Shown: positions 23,636 through 35,850, numbered from the stretch's first letter. The stretch is 64,000 bases of DNA from Conchocele bisecta (GCA_029237695.1 CM055275.1:91550833-91614832); one strand, 5' to 3'. Notes: generated from the sequence alone by a model not told the origin. A program made the numbers and translations.

Positions 23636-23787
23636 GGGAGGGTGTGTGTGTGAGAAATAGGATTTTTACAGTGGGGGGGGGGGGGGGGTGGGAGGGGGGG
23701 GGGGGAGGAGGTCTCGGGATTTTTCCAGGGTTTGTTGGGTAAAGAATCACTTTCCAGGTGGGGGGGGGTTTTCGTCGGGATTTTCCA

Positions 23788-23834
<47 letters not shown>

Positions 23835-24180
23835 GGGGGGGGGGGGGGGGGGGTCTGGGATTTTCCAGGGTTTGTTGGGTAAAGAATCACTTTCCAGGTG
23901 GGGGGGGGGTCTCGGGATTTTCCAGTCTCGGGTCCGGGTTTGGTTGGGTAGATCAGGGTTTCCAGTTGGGTAAATCGATCACTTTCCAGGTGGGGGGGGG
24001 GTCTCGGGATTTTCCAGGGTTGGTCGGGTAATGAATCACTTTCCAGGGCGTGGGGGGGGGGGGGGGTGGGGGGGGGGGGGGTCTCGGGTTTTCCTTCAGT
24101 GTGTGTGTGTGGGGGGGGGAATGTCTCAGAATTTTCCACGTGTTGAGTGGCTGGGATAACGGATAACGGCAGTGCAATAT
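23636..24180. repeat. Poly-G/GGGATTTTCC tandem array
   Basis: About six irregular units of roughly 60-90 bp share the order ctcgggattttccaggg, tttgttgggtaaagaatc, actttccaggtgggg, separated by G-runs of up to about 45 bases (23790-23850). The frames open here on both strands are runs of Gly or Pro and are not genes. Long G-runs are prone to quadruplex formation and to assembly error, so unit numbers are unreliable. Confidence 0.85.
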
Positions 24181-24339
24181 AAACAGAGAAATTATTGAAA
24201 ACAATTTTGTTTATATTAAACAAAATTTGCCAGTATTAAACAGTCCACAGTGAAAGTAGATCGTATTTTAAACAGTTTAATAAACCACCCATGTCACCCC
24301 TCCCACACAACAGTATTCAGGTAAACATACATGTACATA

Positions 24340-24540
24340 TCTTGATAAGAGTCTGATAAAACCCCGGTAAAGCCCCACGGTAAAGCCCCGGGGTATGTCC
24401 CCGCTCAATTTCTTAGCAACAGTTAAAGCCCCGGTAAAGTCCCGCAGTGCGGGGCATAATGAAAGGTAAAAGCCCCGGGGTATGCCCGGTAAAGCCCGCC
24501 CCTCCCCCGGAGGGGGGGGGGGGGGAGGGGGCGGGGATTT
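24340..24540. repeat. Short (g)gtaaagccccgg tandem repeat
   Basis: About eight copies of ggtaaagccccg with variable GC-rich joints, ending in a G-run (24510-24530) close to the assembly gap. The base composition probably caused the gap. Confidence 0.7.
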
Positions 24541-24596
24541 ACATTGACTGATTTTGCATTACTGAACTTGTCAACCTCCCGCATAGTGATTGGCTA

Positions 24597-25096
24597 NNNN
24601 NNNNNNNNNNNNNNNNNNNNNNNNNNNNNNNNNNNNNNNNNNNNNNNNNNNNNNNNNNNNNNNNNNNNNNNNNNNNNNNNNNNNNNNNNNNNNNNNNNNN
24701 NNNNNNNNNNNNNNNNNNNNNNNNNNNNNNNNNNNNNNNNNNNNNNNNNNNNNNNNNNNNNNNNNNNNNNNNNNNNNNNNNNNNNNNNNNNNNNNNNNNN
24801 NNNNNNNNNNNNNNNNNNNNNNNNNNNNNNNNNNNNNNNNNNNNNNNNNNNNNNNNNNNNNNNNNNNNNNNNNNNNNNNNNNNNNNNNNNNNNNNNNNNN
24901 NNNNNNNNNNNNNNNNNNNNNNNNNNNNNNNNNNNNNNNNNNNNNNNNNNNNNNNNNNNNNNNNNNNNNNNNNNNNNNNNNNNNNNNNNNNNNNNNNNNN
25001 NNNNNNNNNNNNNNNNNNNNNNNNNNNNNNNNNNNNNNNNNNNNNNNNNNNNNNNNNNNNNNNNNNNNNNNNNNNNNNNNNNNNNNNNNNNNNNNN
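24597..25096. other. Assembly gap, 500 N
   Basis: Exactly 500 N, a conventional gap size, so the true length is unknown. Any open frame crossing it is meaningless. The flanks are the GC-rich repeat on the left and AT-rich DNA on the right (25097-25490), where I see no exon. Confidence 0.98.
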
Positions 25097-25495
25097 GCAG
25101 TGCGCCTAAATGTATCGCCTGCTTATACTAGTCTTTTATATTTTCAGGTCACCCATACTATTTACTGTAAATATATATTCACATATATATATACAAATAT
25201 ACAAGACTGATGAACCCACAGTGTGGACTTTCTTTATCCTCCATACACCTGTGACATATAGAACACCCATTGTATACACTACTGAACGTGAAATACATAT
25301 TGCGGAAGTTAAATACAATCGTACGATAATACTGCGTAGTTACATACCGTCGTATGATAATAAATATGGAAATATGGACACAATTTCATTGAATACATTA
25401 TTGAGCATCAGTTTGTGTTACTGTGCTGGTACAATAGACACTGAAACATGTCTTCGGCGGGTGGTCAGTTTGTGCTACTACTGTTAAGGTTTTTG

Positions 25496-28270
25496 TCGCG
25501 CCCGCTTGCGGAAAGCGCGATATAGTCGGCACTTTGGCGTACGTACGTACGTACGTACGTGTGTCCGGTTAATGTTTTTGGTTAAGTTGTTTGGTTAATT
25601 GTTTTTTAAAGTTAAAGGTTTTAATTAAGTTCTTTGGTTAAAGTTTTTGGTTAAGTTTTTTGGTTAAACTTTTTGGTTAAAGTTTTTCGTTATACTATAT
25701 CTCTGCAACTGCTTTGCCCATTACCTTGAAACTTCACATGGGTGTTTATCATCGTCTTTATTTTCATTCTACCCCCCTCCCGTGCGGCCCCTGTGTCCAA
25801 TGTGAAGGTCAAATTACTTTGAAGTTTTTGGTTAAGTTTTTTTGGTTAAATTTTTAGGTTAATTTTTTTTTTTTTTGGTTAAGTTTTTTGGTTAAAGTTT
25901 TTCGTTATACTATATCTCTGCAACTGCTTTGCCCATTACCTTGAAAACTTCACATGGGTATTTATCATCATCTATATTTTCATTCTACCCCCCTCCCGTG
26001 CGGCCCCTGTGCCCAATGTCAAGGTCAAATTACTTTGAAGTTTTTGGTTAAGTTTTTTGTTTAAAGTTTTTGGTCAAGTGTTTTGGTTAAAGTTTTTCGT
26101 TATACTATATCTCTGCAACTGCTTTGCCCATTACCTTGAAACTTCACATAGGTGTTTATCATCATCTATATTTTCATTCTACCCCCCTCCAATGCGGCCC
26201 CTGTGCCCAATGTCAAGGTCAAATTACTTTGAAGTTTTTGGTTAAGTTCTTTGGTTAAAGTTTTTGGTTAAGTTTTTTGGTTAAGTTTTTTGGTTAAAGT
26301 TTTTGGTTAAGTTTTTTGGTTAAAGTTTTTCGTTATACTATATCTCTGCAACTGCTTTGCCCATTACCTTGAAAACTTCACATGGGTGTTTATCATCATC
26401 TATATTTTCATTCTACCCCCCTCCCGTGCGCCCCTGTTTCCAATGGCAAGGTCAAATTACTTTGAAGTTTTTGGTTAAGTTCTTTGGTTAAAGTTTTTGG
26501 ATAAGTTTTTTGGTTAAGTTTTTTGGTTAAAGTTTTTGGTTAAGTTTTTTGGTTAAAGTTTTTCGTTATACTATCTCTGCAACTGCTTTGCCCATTACCT
26601 TGTGCCCAATGTCAAGGTCAAATTACTTTGAAGTTTTTGGTTAAGTTTTTTGGTTAAAAGTTTTTGGTTAAGTTTTTTGGTTAAGTTTTTTGGTTAAAGT
26701 TTTTGGTTAAGTTTTTTGGTTAAAGTTTTTCGTTATACTATATCTCTGCAACTGCTTTGTCCATTACCTTGAAAATTCACATGGGTGTTTATCATCATCT
26801 ATATTTTCATTCTACCCCCCTCCCGTGCGGCCCCTGTGCCCAATGTCAAATTACTTTGAAGTTTTTGGTTAAGTTTTTTGGTTAAAGTTTTTCGTTATAC
26901 TATATCTCTGCAACTGCTTTGCCCATTACCTTGAAACTTCAAATAGGTGTTTATCATCATCTATATTTTCATTCTACCCCCCTCCCGTGCGGCCCCTTGC
27001 CCAATGTCAAATTACTTTGAAGTTTTTGGTTAAATTTTTTGGTTAAAGTTTTTGGTTAAGTTTTTTGGTTTTGAAGTTTTTCGTTATACTATATCTCTGC
27101 AACTGCTTTGCCCATTACCTTGAAAACTTCACATGGGTGTTTATCATCATCTATATTCTACCCCTCTCCCGTGCGGCCCCTGTGCCCAATGTCAAGGTCA
27201 AATTACTTTGAAATTTTTGGTTAAGTTTTTTGGTTAAAAGTTTTTGGTTAAGTTTTTGGTTAAGTTTTTTGGTTAAGTTTTTTGGTTAAAGTTTTTGGTT
27301 AAGTTTTTTGGTTAATGTTTTTCGTTATACTATATCTCTGCAACTGCTTTGTCCATTACCTTGAAAACTTCACATGGGTGTTTATCATCATCTATATTTT
27401 CATTCTACCTCCCTCCCGTGCGGCCCCTGTGCCCAATGTCAAGGTCAAATTACTTTGAAGTTTTTGGTTAAGTTTTTTTGGTTAAAGTATTTCGTTATAC
27501 TATATCTCTGCAACTGCTTTGCCCATTACCTTGAAACTTCAAATAGGTGTTTATCATCATCTATATTTTCATTCTACCCCCTTCCCATGAGGCCCCAGTG
27601 CCCAATGTCAAGGTCAAATTACTTTGAAGTTTTGGGTTAAGTTTTTTGGTTAAAGTTTTTGGTTAAGTTTTTTGGTTAAAGTTTTTCGTTATACTATATC
27701 TCTGCAACTGCTTTGCCCATTACCTTGAAAACTTCACATGGGTGTTTATCATCATGTATATTTTCATTCTACCCCCCTCCTGTGCGGCCCCTGTGCCCAA
27801 TGTCAAGGTCAAATTACTTTGAAGTTTTTGGTTAAGTTTTTTGGTTAAAAGTTTTTGGTTAAGTTTTTTGGTTAAGTTTTTTGGTTAAAGTTTTTGGTTA
27901 AGTTTTTTGGTTAAAGTTTTTCGTTATACTATATCTCTGCAACTGCTTTGCCCATTACCTTGAAACTTCACATGGGTGTCTATCATCATCTATATTCATT
28001 CTACCCCCCTCCCGTGCGGCCCCTGTGCCCAATGTCAAGGTCAAATTACTTTGAAGTTTCTGGTTAAAGTTTTTTTCGCGCCCGCTTGCGGAAAGCGCGA
28101 TATAGTCGGCACTTTGTCGTACGTACGTATGTACGTACGTACGTACGTGTGTCCGGTTAAAGTTTTTGCTTAAGTTTTTTGGTTAAAGTTTTTCGTTATA
28201 CTATATCTGTTTTTTTAGTGTCCATGCCTCGCCACAAGGCGCGACATGCAGGCCGCGGCCATCTAGTTAC
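25496..28270. repeat. Large array: GGTTAAGTTTTTT runs plus ~150-bp core, ~11 units
   Basis: Each unit has a variable number of ggttaagttttttggttaaa blocks, then tttcgttatactatatctct, gcaactgctttgcccattac, a catgggtgtttatcatcatc line, cattctacccccctcccgtg and caaggtcaaattactttgaa. Both ends carry the same head: a nested hairpin (25496-25520 and 28076-28100) followed by atatagtcggcactttg and an acgt tetranucleotide run. The array thus looks like one dispersed element whose body expanded between duplicated heads. A related single-unit element starts at 31724. Confidence 0.9.
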
Positions 28271-28730
28271 TCAACCTTGGTTAAGGTTTTTAGTCAAGCT
28301 TGTATATGGAATACTATTGTGCGTACATACACCATACTTGGATATCTTTTTCTCATAGGGATGTACATCAATAACCCCTGACCTTCATGTTACCTTCACC
28401 TACATTTAACCTTCAATTTCTTGGTTAATGTTTATAGTCAAGCTTGTATATGGAATACTTCTGGGCCTACATCAACCATACTTGTACAACTTCATCTCCT
28501 AATGATGTACATCAATAATCCCTGACCTATGTTTGACCTTGACCTACTTTTATCCTTGGATTACTTAGTTATCTCCCCTTGGTTACGGTTTTTAGTCAAG
28601 CTTGTATATGGAATACTCCTGGGCCTACAGCAACCATACTTGGAAAACTTTATCTCCTAGTGACGTACATCAATACTCCCTTGGTTAATGTTTTTAGTCA
28701 ACCTTGGTTAAGTTTTTTATGCAGGCCGCA
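28260..28730. repeat. ~150-bp tandem repeat, three copies
   Basis: Landmarks ggttaaggtttttagtcaag, cttgtatatggaatact, cctacatcaaccatacttg and gatgtacatcaata recur three times with decay. The array abuts the GGTTAAG array and ends in the tail acatgcaggccgcggccatct, also seen in fragments at 28715-28740. No coding. Confidence 0.75.
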
Positions 28731-28739
28731 GCCACCTTC

Positions 28740-29400
28740 TTTGTCAAGCTATGTGTACATCGACAACCCTCGTAGTCGAGCTATGCTGTTCTCCTACAGA
28801 TATACATGTAAATATCAGATGAACACATTGACATGTTAAAATAACAAATGTCTCATGTGTATGTTCTTTATTAATATGTTATTGATACAGCTTTGACAGT
28901 TTTATGTCGCTAACATATCAAACACGCCGGATAACCGATTGCCAAAATCAGTCTTCCATGCGTTGCATTAAAGAGATGGGGTTAAATTGCTACCCTCGCG
29001 AGAGGTATGGAGTGGGGTAACAATTTTGTTTCTATGTGACTCAGTGTTCTAGATAAGCGGTGCATTCATGTTCGCCCTTATTTTAAAACTACTATTGATT
29101 TTCGAAAGTGAAAGTACAAACAAATACTCCAAACCATGAGTGAATTTGAACAAACCCAATGAGTTTCAAAATAATGAGAAACAAAGATTTTCATTTGTGT
29201 TGCGCCTGTTTTAGCAGAAGTCGCGACAATAGTCGACGCTTTTTCCGTCGTCCGCATCGTCACGTCGTTGTCCGCGTCAAAAATGTCAAAGAGTTTGTAC
29301 AAGTTTCTTCATCATCATATAACTTTAATATTACTTGACGGATTGGTTAATTATTTGGACACATGTGAGCATTTGGAACACACTCATGCTGCCACAGAGT
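28740..29400. repeat. Diverged dispersed-repeat text, no gene
   Basis: The part 29280-29370 (gtttgtacaagtttcttcatcatc, ataactttaatattacttg, acggattgg, acacatgtgagcatttgg) is the same family as the inverted pair at 58430-58800, and gcgcctgttttagcagaagtcgcgac at about 29202-29227 is its hairpin head. Nothing coding is seen. Confidence 0.55.
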
Positions 29401-29404
29401 GACA

Positions 29405-30680
29405 CAGAGTGAAGATGTCTATGGTGATTTAACATGGGGACATTTTTCTAATTTCAGAAATAGTGGACTGATTTTCAAAATGTAACTTTTATTTTCTTAG
29501 TTAGATCATTTACAAGCTATCTAGCTATATTTCAGAATCAATTTCCAAAAGTTTTCGTTTTTCGACTCGTCTTTCAGGTTCCCCACCTCTTTTTTGCCCC
29601 ATGTTAAATTCCCATAGAGAACTTGTTTTTTCGTAACAAAATCAATATTTGACCAAATTTCACGAAATAAAAAGAAGGCTCATTCTTAAATTTTGATAAA
29701 ATTTAATATTATCTAAAAAAAGAATTGTTTTTGCATTATTTATCTGGCCGTACAATTTGGGCAGGTTTCGTGAAACAGACACTAGATCTGTATACGGCTC
29801 AACAAGCGAGTTAGTTGATCAGGAGCTACACTTGCCAAAAACTCTGTAAACCTCTCTTTCTAATGGTGGCTGACTAATTATGCATGTGTGTCTAATCTTG
29901 ATTCAGAGTACAGGGACGGATCCAGCATTTGGCGAACGTGGGGGGGGGGACAGTTTTGGTCTCAGTTTATCAGTTAAATTTTGGAAAATACGAATCAAGA
30001 CATTTCATGCGTGTTAATACAGCAGTTATTATCTTTATTTCTCACAGTTAGGTTGCCGTGACCAGTTAGCCGCCAATTTCGTACTATTGTTCTGGGAGTA
30101 ACAAAGAGTAATTTATTCTAGAGAAAACGTGTGGATGTGAATGGGTTTACACCAGCACAGTACATTTGCCTCTGGATGATGATTTAGTCAAATAAATACG
30201 ACGCTAACCGTTACTTACGATGTAACGCCGCGTGAAGGGAGCGACCCAGGAAGCGGATTGAAACCGTGGAATACCTTGCTCTAGCTGATGATTGAGAAAA
30301 TATGCAACTCCCAGTCTCTACTGTCTGTTTCACGAAACCTGCCCAAATTTTACGGCTATATACATTTGTAGATAAAGCAAAAACAACATTTTTTTCGACA
30401 ATGTTAAATTTTATGAATGAGCCTTCTTTTCATTTCGTGAAATTTGGTCAAATATTGATTTTATTACGAAAAATTGATTTCTCTATGGGAATTTAACATG
30501 GGGGAGTTGTGGGAGGAGTAAAAAACAAAAATAAAAATGGAAATTGACTCCGAAACCTAGCTAGATAGCTTGGAAATGACCTAACTAAGAAAACACAAGT
30601 TAAATTTTGAAAATCGGTCCAGTATTTCCGAAATTCTAAAAAGATTCCCGTATGTTAAATCCCCATAGACATCTTCACAG
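29405..30680. mobile_element. Large foldback element with ~370-bp arms
   Basis: The left arm (29405-29790) has ttagttagatcatttac, gctatctagcta, atttcacgaaataaaaagaa and gggcaggtttcgtgaaacag. It is repeated inverted at 30325-30680 (ctgtctgtttcacgaaacct ... gaagatgtct), leaving a loop of about 530 bp. A third, direct partial copy follows at 30670-30870. The arms have diverged by point changes and small indels. No transposase is visible, and the open frames on the arms are not conserved between copies. Confidence 0.75.
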
Positions 30681-30988
30681 AGAATGGGGATTTAACATTG
30701 GGAAATTGTTTTTTCGCATAAAAACTAATATTTTACCAAATTTCACGAAATAAAAAGAAGGGTCATTCTTAATCCTTTAATTTAATATTATCGAAAAAAA
30801 TATTGTTTTCGAATTGTTTATATGGCCGTAAAATTTGGGCAGCTTTTGTGAAACAGACAGTAGTTCTGCAAGTGATCAGTTTTTGTGGAGATAACATATT
30901 TCAGTACTTTAAGTACCGTACTTTGATTATCATTGACTCTTTTGTTACCTGGGAGTTGAATTGGGTTATTGCTCATTATAAAAGTAGT

Positions 30989-31275
30989 AAGATTATTACT
31001 GATCCTACTGCTTTTGGGAGGGGGTCAAGTGATTCTGGTGTGGCGAGGACCTGGCATCAGCTCAGGATTATTCTGATTTCAGGGCTGTCTATATAGTTTT
31101 TATTGTAAATATTCAGTTCTGATTTTGGGATTTTCCCCCCATTTGTTCATGTACTTGAACATGTACATGTATTTGTACAGGTAATATATGGGATTTAGTA
31201 CTAAACCCATTGACCTGGCCTTAAATGACCTTAGCTGTTGATAGGCCGTTAAACCCAATCAACAAACAACCAAAA
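30989..31275. repeat. Retroposon 3' tail, copy 1
   Basis: It contains gattattactgatcctactgc, ttattgtaaatattcagttc, tgattttgggattttcc, a tandem catgtac stretch and the ending ccttaaatgaccttagctg, ttgataggccgttaaaccc, aatcaacaaacaacc. The second copy is at 59019-59195. The fixed 3' end and variable 5' starts fit a LINE- or SINE-type tail. The frame open at 30803-31096 ends in this tail and is probably not a gene. Confidence 0.6.
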
Positions 31276-31723
31276 TTGACCGGTTGCCTGTTTCTCGTCG
31301 AGACGGTTCAAATTAGTGGTCGCAACATATACTTTCATTGAGAAATAACAAAAATAAAACATTTAATAAATTTCATACCCGTAAAGGTGTATTCCGAAAG
31401 GAATGAGTTACATATGCCAGATACAGATACACATACACAACATGCCAAACTTAATTTTGGCTGAATACATACTGACTCTTAGCACATTGTCGTATCTTGC
31501 ATTAACTATATAGAGAATAGTAGGTTAGTGCCGTGAATGGGTAAACATATCGGGCAAGGCTGAGTAAACAGGATGGGCGAGGCTCTGCCGCGCCAGATGT
31601 TTTTTTGACATTCCAGTGAGACAATGTCACATGGCGTTACTGCATGACTCAACATAAACATTTCTTTTCCACGAAAACCATAAAATCTTACCTGATAAAT
31701 AGAATATCATAGGCTATTTTATT

Positions 31724-32125
31724 GTCGAGCCCGCTTGCGGAAAGCGAGACATAGTGTTTACACTGACGTCCGGGTGTCCGTGCGTCCGTCCGTCCAAACT
31801 CTGACTTGGAAGTTTGCGTTCCGAAATCTGCGTTAAAGTTTTTAAATACCTTATGTCTCTGCAGTCCTAAGTCACATTGACTTGAAACTTCATATACTTA
31901 TTAGTCATCATCCATATATTTATTCTGTGTCCCACTCATGCGGCCCCTGTGCCCCTATGTAAAGGTCAAATGACTTAAAGTTTTCACATACCTACTATCT
32001 CTGTAACCGTAAGTCATATTTGCTTGAAACTTTGTATGCTTATTGGGCATCAAACTTCAAATAAATACACTCTGAGACCATCAAATACCACGGCGGGCTC
32101 GACATGCGGGCGAGGCCATCTGGTT
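31724..32125. repeat. Single-unit element with nested hairpin head
   Basis: The head gtcgagcccgcttgcggaaa, gcgagacatagtg is followed by a (gtcc)n run, two internal direct copies of a taccttatgtctctgcagtc-like block and cttgaaactt, and the tail cgggctcgacatgcgggcga, ggccatctggt. Head and tail share gagc/gctc complementarity. It is the same class as the array at 25496-28270 but unexpanded. Confidence 0.65.
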
Positions 32126-32329
32126 TTATATCAACTTCAACAGGATAGGTTCGGAAACGTTATCAATTCCGAGGCTACACGATTTCTGTCTCAGTCACTC
32201 CCGAGTCTCTATTTACGGAATGGGTCGAGGGTTCCCGAGTGGTGGTAGCGGTGTATATTGATCTCCCTTGCCGAAAGTAGTTCACTGATTTATTAATTCC
32301 AAATAAGACGTGTTTGCGTAATGCAATAT

Positions 32330-32930
32330 TTTTGTCGCGCCTGCTGTAGCAGAAGTCGAATGCAACTTACAAACATTTTAGTCGTACGAAGCTTAGTAAA
32401 ACGGCCCCTCCGAGGCTACACGATCCCTAGCCTCTGATAACTTGATATCACGAGAAACTAGCCCACAGGCATTCGACATTCATCCGTATAACTCTATAAC
32501 TTCGTACGACTAAAATGTTCGTAAGTGCAAACTTATGATAGTTTGTACATTTCACATTAAAAATGTTTTGTAAACAATTATTGGATTTACATTTATTGAG
32601 CATAGGCTGCATATGCAGCCTATGCTCAATAAATGTAAATCCATCAATTGAAATTTCCAGACGATCCTAAATGCACTTAGGGAAATTTTAGCCGTACGAA
32701 GTTTAGTGAAAAGCCCCCTAGCCTGCTGTTGCCATAGTAATTATCATATGTTAATTGCCATACGAGGCACACCACGAGATTTTGTACCTTCAGACATCTG
32801 CGTAATTTCATTAAATACATTTACAAAATTTACAATATTTTTGTCACGCCTGCTGTAGCAGAAAGTCGAATTCAACTTACAAACATTTTAGTCGTACGAA
32901 GTTTAGTGAAACGGTCCCCTGCATTACAGT
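32330..32930. mobile_element. Cluster of small TIR elements with perfect 62-bp palindrome
   Basis: Several copies of acaaacattttagtcgtacg, aagtttagtgaaacgg lie in both orientations (32370-32412, 32495-32525, 32685-32725, 32885-32925). At 32582-32643 the sequence tggatttacatttattgagc, ataggctgcat is followed with no spacer by its exact complement. Single copies of the same parts occur at 59475-59922 and 63190-63275, showing that this is one MITE family whose ends read ggccc..gtttcactaaactt. Two gtcacgcctgctgtagcag heads are embedded. Confidence 0.75.
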
Positions 32931-33065
32931 GGGACCTGTCTAAACTGGAGTCCCTGGGGACTTTCCAGGATGTCCAGTTTAAAGATGCTCCTCCGTAGTT
33001 TGAAAAGGGACAAGTTACACATTTTGGTTGTTCTGTGTTATATTTTAAATCAGAAGTTTTGAAAC

Positions 33066-33315
33066 TTCAAACATTTTGATATACACTGAAGACGAGAATA
33101 TCCAATTTTACTATACACTGAAGACGAGAATATCCAATATTACTATACACTGAAGACGAGAATATCCAATATTACTATACACTGAAGACGAGAATATCCA
33201 ATATTACTATACACTGAAGACGAGAATATCCAATTTTACTATACAATTTTACTATACACTGAAGACGAGAATATCCAATTTTACTATACACTGAAGACGA
33301 GAATATCCAATTTTA
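33066..33315. repeat. 32-bp minisatellite, ~7-8 copies
   Basis: The unit atacactgaagacgagaata, tccaatattact is repeated almost without change, and some copies end in ttttact. One short ten-base insertion (about 33242) repeats part of a unit. Near identity of the copies implies recent expansion. No open frame is conserved. Confidence 0.92.
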
Positions 33316-33699
33316 GTGCTCACTTTGCCAGTATTGGCTATACTATTTTGTGTTTGTTATTTCTCAATGAAAGTATATGTTGTGACCACTCACCGGGAGG
33401 GTTCAAATGATGGTAGCGACATATACTTCTGAGCACAAATAAAGAAAACATTTAGGACTTTCCACAAACAAAATAAATGGCGTATCCTCAGCATGAATTG
33501 GGTTAAACCACCTTACATCACTATCTTAATTTTTGTCGTCTGCTGTTTATTTTCTATTTTCCATTTTTATCATCAAAAACATGCTTTGACAGCACTTTAG
33601 ACTAATTTACAACATGCTTTGACAGCACTTCATAATCCATTTCCATTGGAATGTTCTGAGAAGTGCTGCTAAAAACATGTTTTTATTGAGAAATAGGGC

Positions 33700-34030
33700 A
33701 AGATATAAAAGCAACAGCAGACATCAATTGTTGTGTGAAGCAACTTGGTTGAAGTAACGGACCGAGGTCTATACATTCAAATATGCCTAAAAAACATCAA
33801 TAAATGAAACAAAAACTAAACATTTATTTTATTCCCTCCATAGACTTCATATTATTTTTGTTACTCCCTCCATGGAGTCTATATGGAGGGAGTAAACACA
33901 CATTTATGAAGTCTATATGGAGGGAGTAAACACACATTTATGAAGTCTATAACATTTATGAAGTCTATATGGAGGGAGTAAACAAAGATTGATGAAGTCT
34001 ATATGGAGGGAGTAAACAAGCTTTTAGCTT
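33700..34030. repeat. Short tandem repeat (ctatatggagggagtaaac) and inverted minisatellite edge
   Basis: Four to five copies of tatatggagggagtaaac, acacatttatgaagtc lie at 33860-34018. At 33740-33830 a single unit of the large 66-72-bp minisatellite appears in inverted orientation (gaagtaacggaccgaggtct, then caaatatgcctaaa), so the array to the right is bordered by a reversed copy of itself. Confidence 0.8.
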
Positions 34031-34045
34031 CGTTTTCTTCCTTTA

Positions 34046-35850
34046 TTGATGCGTTTAGGCATATTTACTGTATTTATAGACCTCGGTCCGTTACTTAAAC
34101 CTGTGGTGTGTAGTGGTCTAAGGGTTTTAGGCATATTTACTGTATTTACAGACCTCGGTCCGTTACTTAAACCTGTGGTGTGTAGTGGTCTAAGGGTTTT
34201 ATGCATATTTACTGTATTTATAGACCTCGGTCCGTTACTTCAACCTGTGGTGTGTATTGTCTAAGTTTTTTTTAGGCTAGTTTACATATTTACTGTATAT
34301 AGACCTCGGTCCGTTACTTCAACATGTGGTGTGTAGTGGTCTAAGGGTTTTAGGCATATTCACTGTATTTATAGACCTCGGTCCGTACTTAAAAAAAAAC
34401 GTTTAGCTTTTTCTTCATTTATTGATGTTTTAGGCATATTTAATGTATTTATAGACCTCGGTCCGTTACTTTAACCTGTGGTGTGTAGTGGTCTAAGGGT
34501 TTTAGGCATATTTACTGTATTTATAGACCTCGGTCCGTTACTTCAAAACAAATGTTTAGCTTTGTTTTCTTCATTTATTGATGCTTTTAGGCATATTTAA
34601 TGTAGTTATATACCTCGGTCCGTTACTTCAACCTGTGGTGTTTAGTGGTCTAAGGGTTTTAGGCATATTTACTGTATTTATAGACCTCGGTCCGTTACTT
34701 AAACCTGTGGTGTGTATTGGTCTAAGGGTTTTATGCATATTTACTGTATTTATAGACCTCGGTCCGTTACTTCAACCTGTGGTGTGTAGTGGTCTAAGGG
34801 TGTTAGGCATATTTACTGTATTTATAGACCTCGGTCCGTTACTTCAACCTGTGGTGTGTAGTGGTCTAAAGGTTAACATTAATCATACAGATATAGACCT
34901 CGGTCCGTTACTTCAACCTGTGATGTGTAGTGGTCTAAAGGGAAGGGGTTAACATTAATCACACAGATATATACGTCGGTCCGTTACTTCAACCTATGGT
35001 GTGTAGTGGTCTAAGGGTTAACATTAATCATACAGATATAGACCTTGGTCCGTTACTTTAACCTGTGGTGTTTAGTGGTCTAAGGGTGTTACCATTAATC
35101 ACACAGATATAGACCTCGGTCCGTTACTTCAACCTGTGATGTGTAGTGGTCTAAGGTTAACATTAATCATACAGATATAGACCTCGGTCCGTTACTTCAA
35201 CCTGTGGTGTGTAGTGGTCTAAGGTTAAAATTAATCATACAGATATAGACCTCGGTCCGTTACTTCAACCTGTGATGTGTAGTGGTCTAAGGTTAACATT
35301 AATCATACAGATATAGACCTCGGTCCGTTACTTCAACCTGTGATGTGTAGTGGTCTAAGGGTGAACATTAACATTAATCATACAGATATAGACCTCGGTC
35401 CGTTACTTCGACCTGTGATGTGTAGTGGTCTAAGGTAACATTAAATTCATACAGATATAGACCTCGGTCCGTTACTTCAACCTGTGATGTGTAGTGGTCT
35501 AAGGTTAACATTAATCATACAGATATAGACCTCGGTCCGTTACTTCAACCTGTGGTGTGTAGTGTTCTAAGGTTAACATTAATCATACAGATATAGACCT
35601 CGGTCCGTTACTTCAACCTGTGGTGTGTAGTGGTCTAAGGTTAAAATTAATCATACAGATATAGACCTCGGTCCGTTACTTCAACCTATGATGTGTAGTG
35701 GTCTAAGGTTAACATTAATCATACAGATATAGACCTCGGTCCGTTACTTCAACCTGTGATGTGTAGTGGTCTAAGGTGAACATTAATCATACAGATATAG
35801 ACCTCGGTCCGTTACTTCAACCTGTGGTGTGTAGTGGTCTAAGGTGTTTT
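34046..35850. repeat. 66-72-bp minisatellite, array 1
   Basis: The unit contains agacctcggtccgttacttc, aacctgtggtgtgtagtggt and ctaaggg. The joint is ttttaggcatatttactgt in the left third and ttaacattaatcatacagat in the rest. About 25 units. Where the unit is 69 bp it leaves open a 23-residue repeat (INHTDIDLGPLLQPVV type) on the plus strand, but most units have other lengths and all frames close quickly, so the peptide is a by-product. Arrays 2 and 3 are at 50640-52025 and 53126-55250. Confidence 0.9.

Noticed and set aside
23688..24223. Gly-rich and Pro-rich open frames
   Set aside because: They come from G-runs in a tandem array; no Met context, splice site or conservation.
24544..25210. 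Open frames crossing the N stretch
   Set aside because: 500 N is an assembly gap; the frames are artefacts.
30803..31096. 97-codon open frame, considered as an SGNH-type or retroelement protein
   Set aside because: It overlaps a foldback arm and a retroposon tail that is repeated elsewhere without the frame; no motif is convincing.
34046..35850. Possible CRISPR array (regular repeats of about 70 bp)
   Set aside because: Units are continuous, without unique spacers between constant repeats, and the DNA is eukaryotic.
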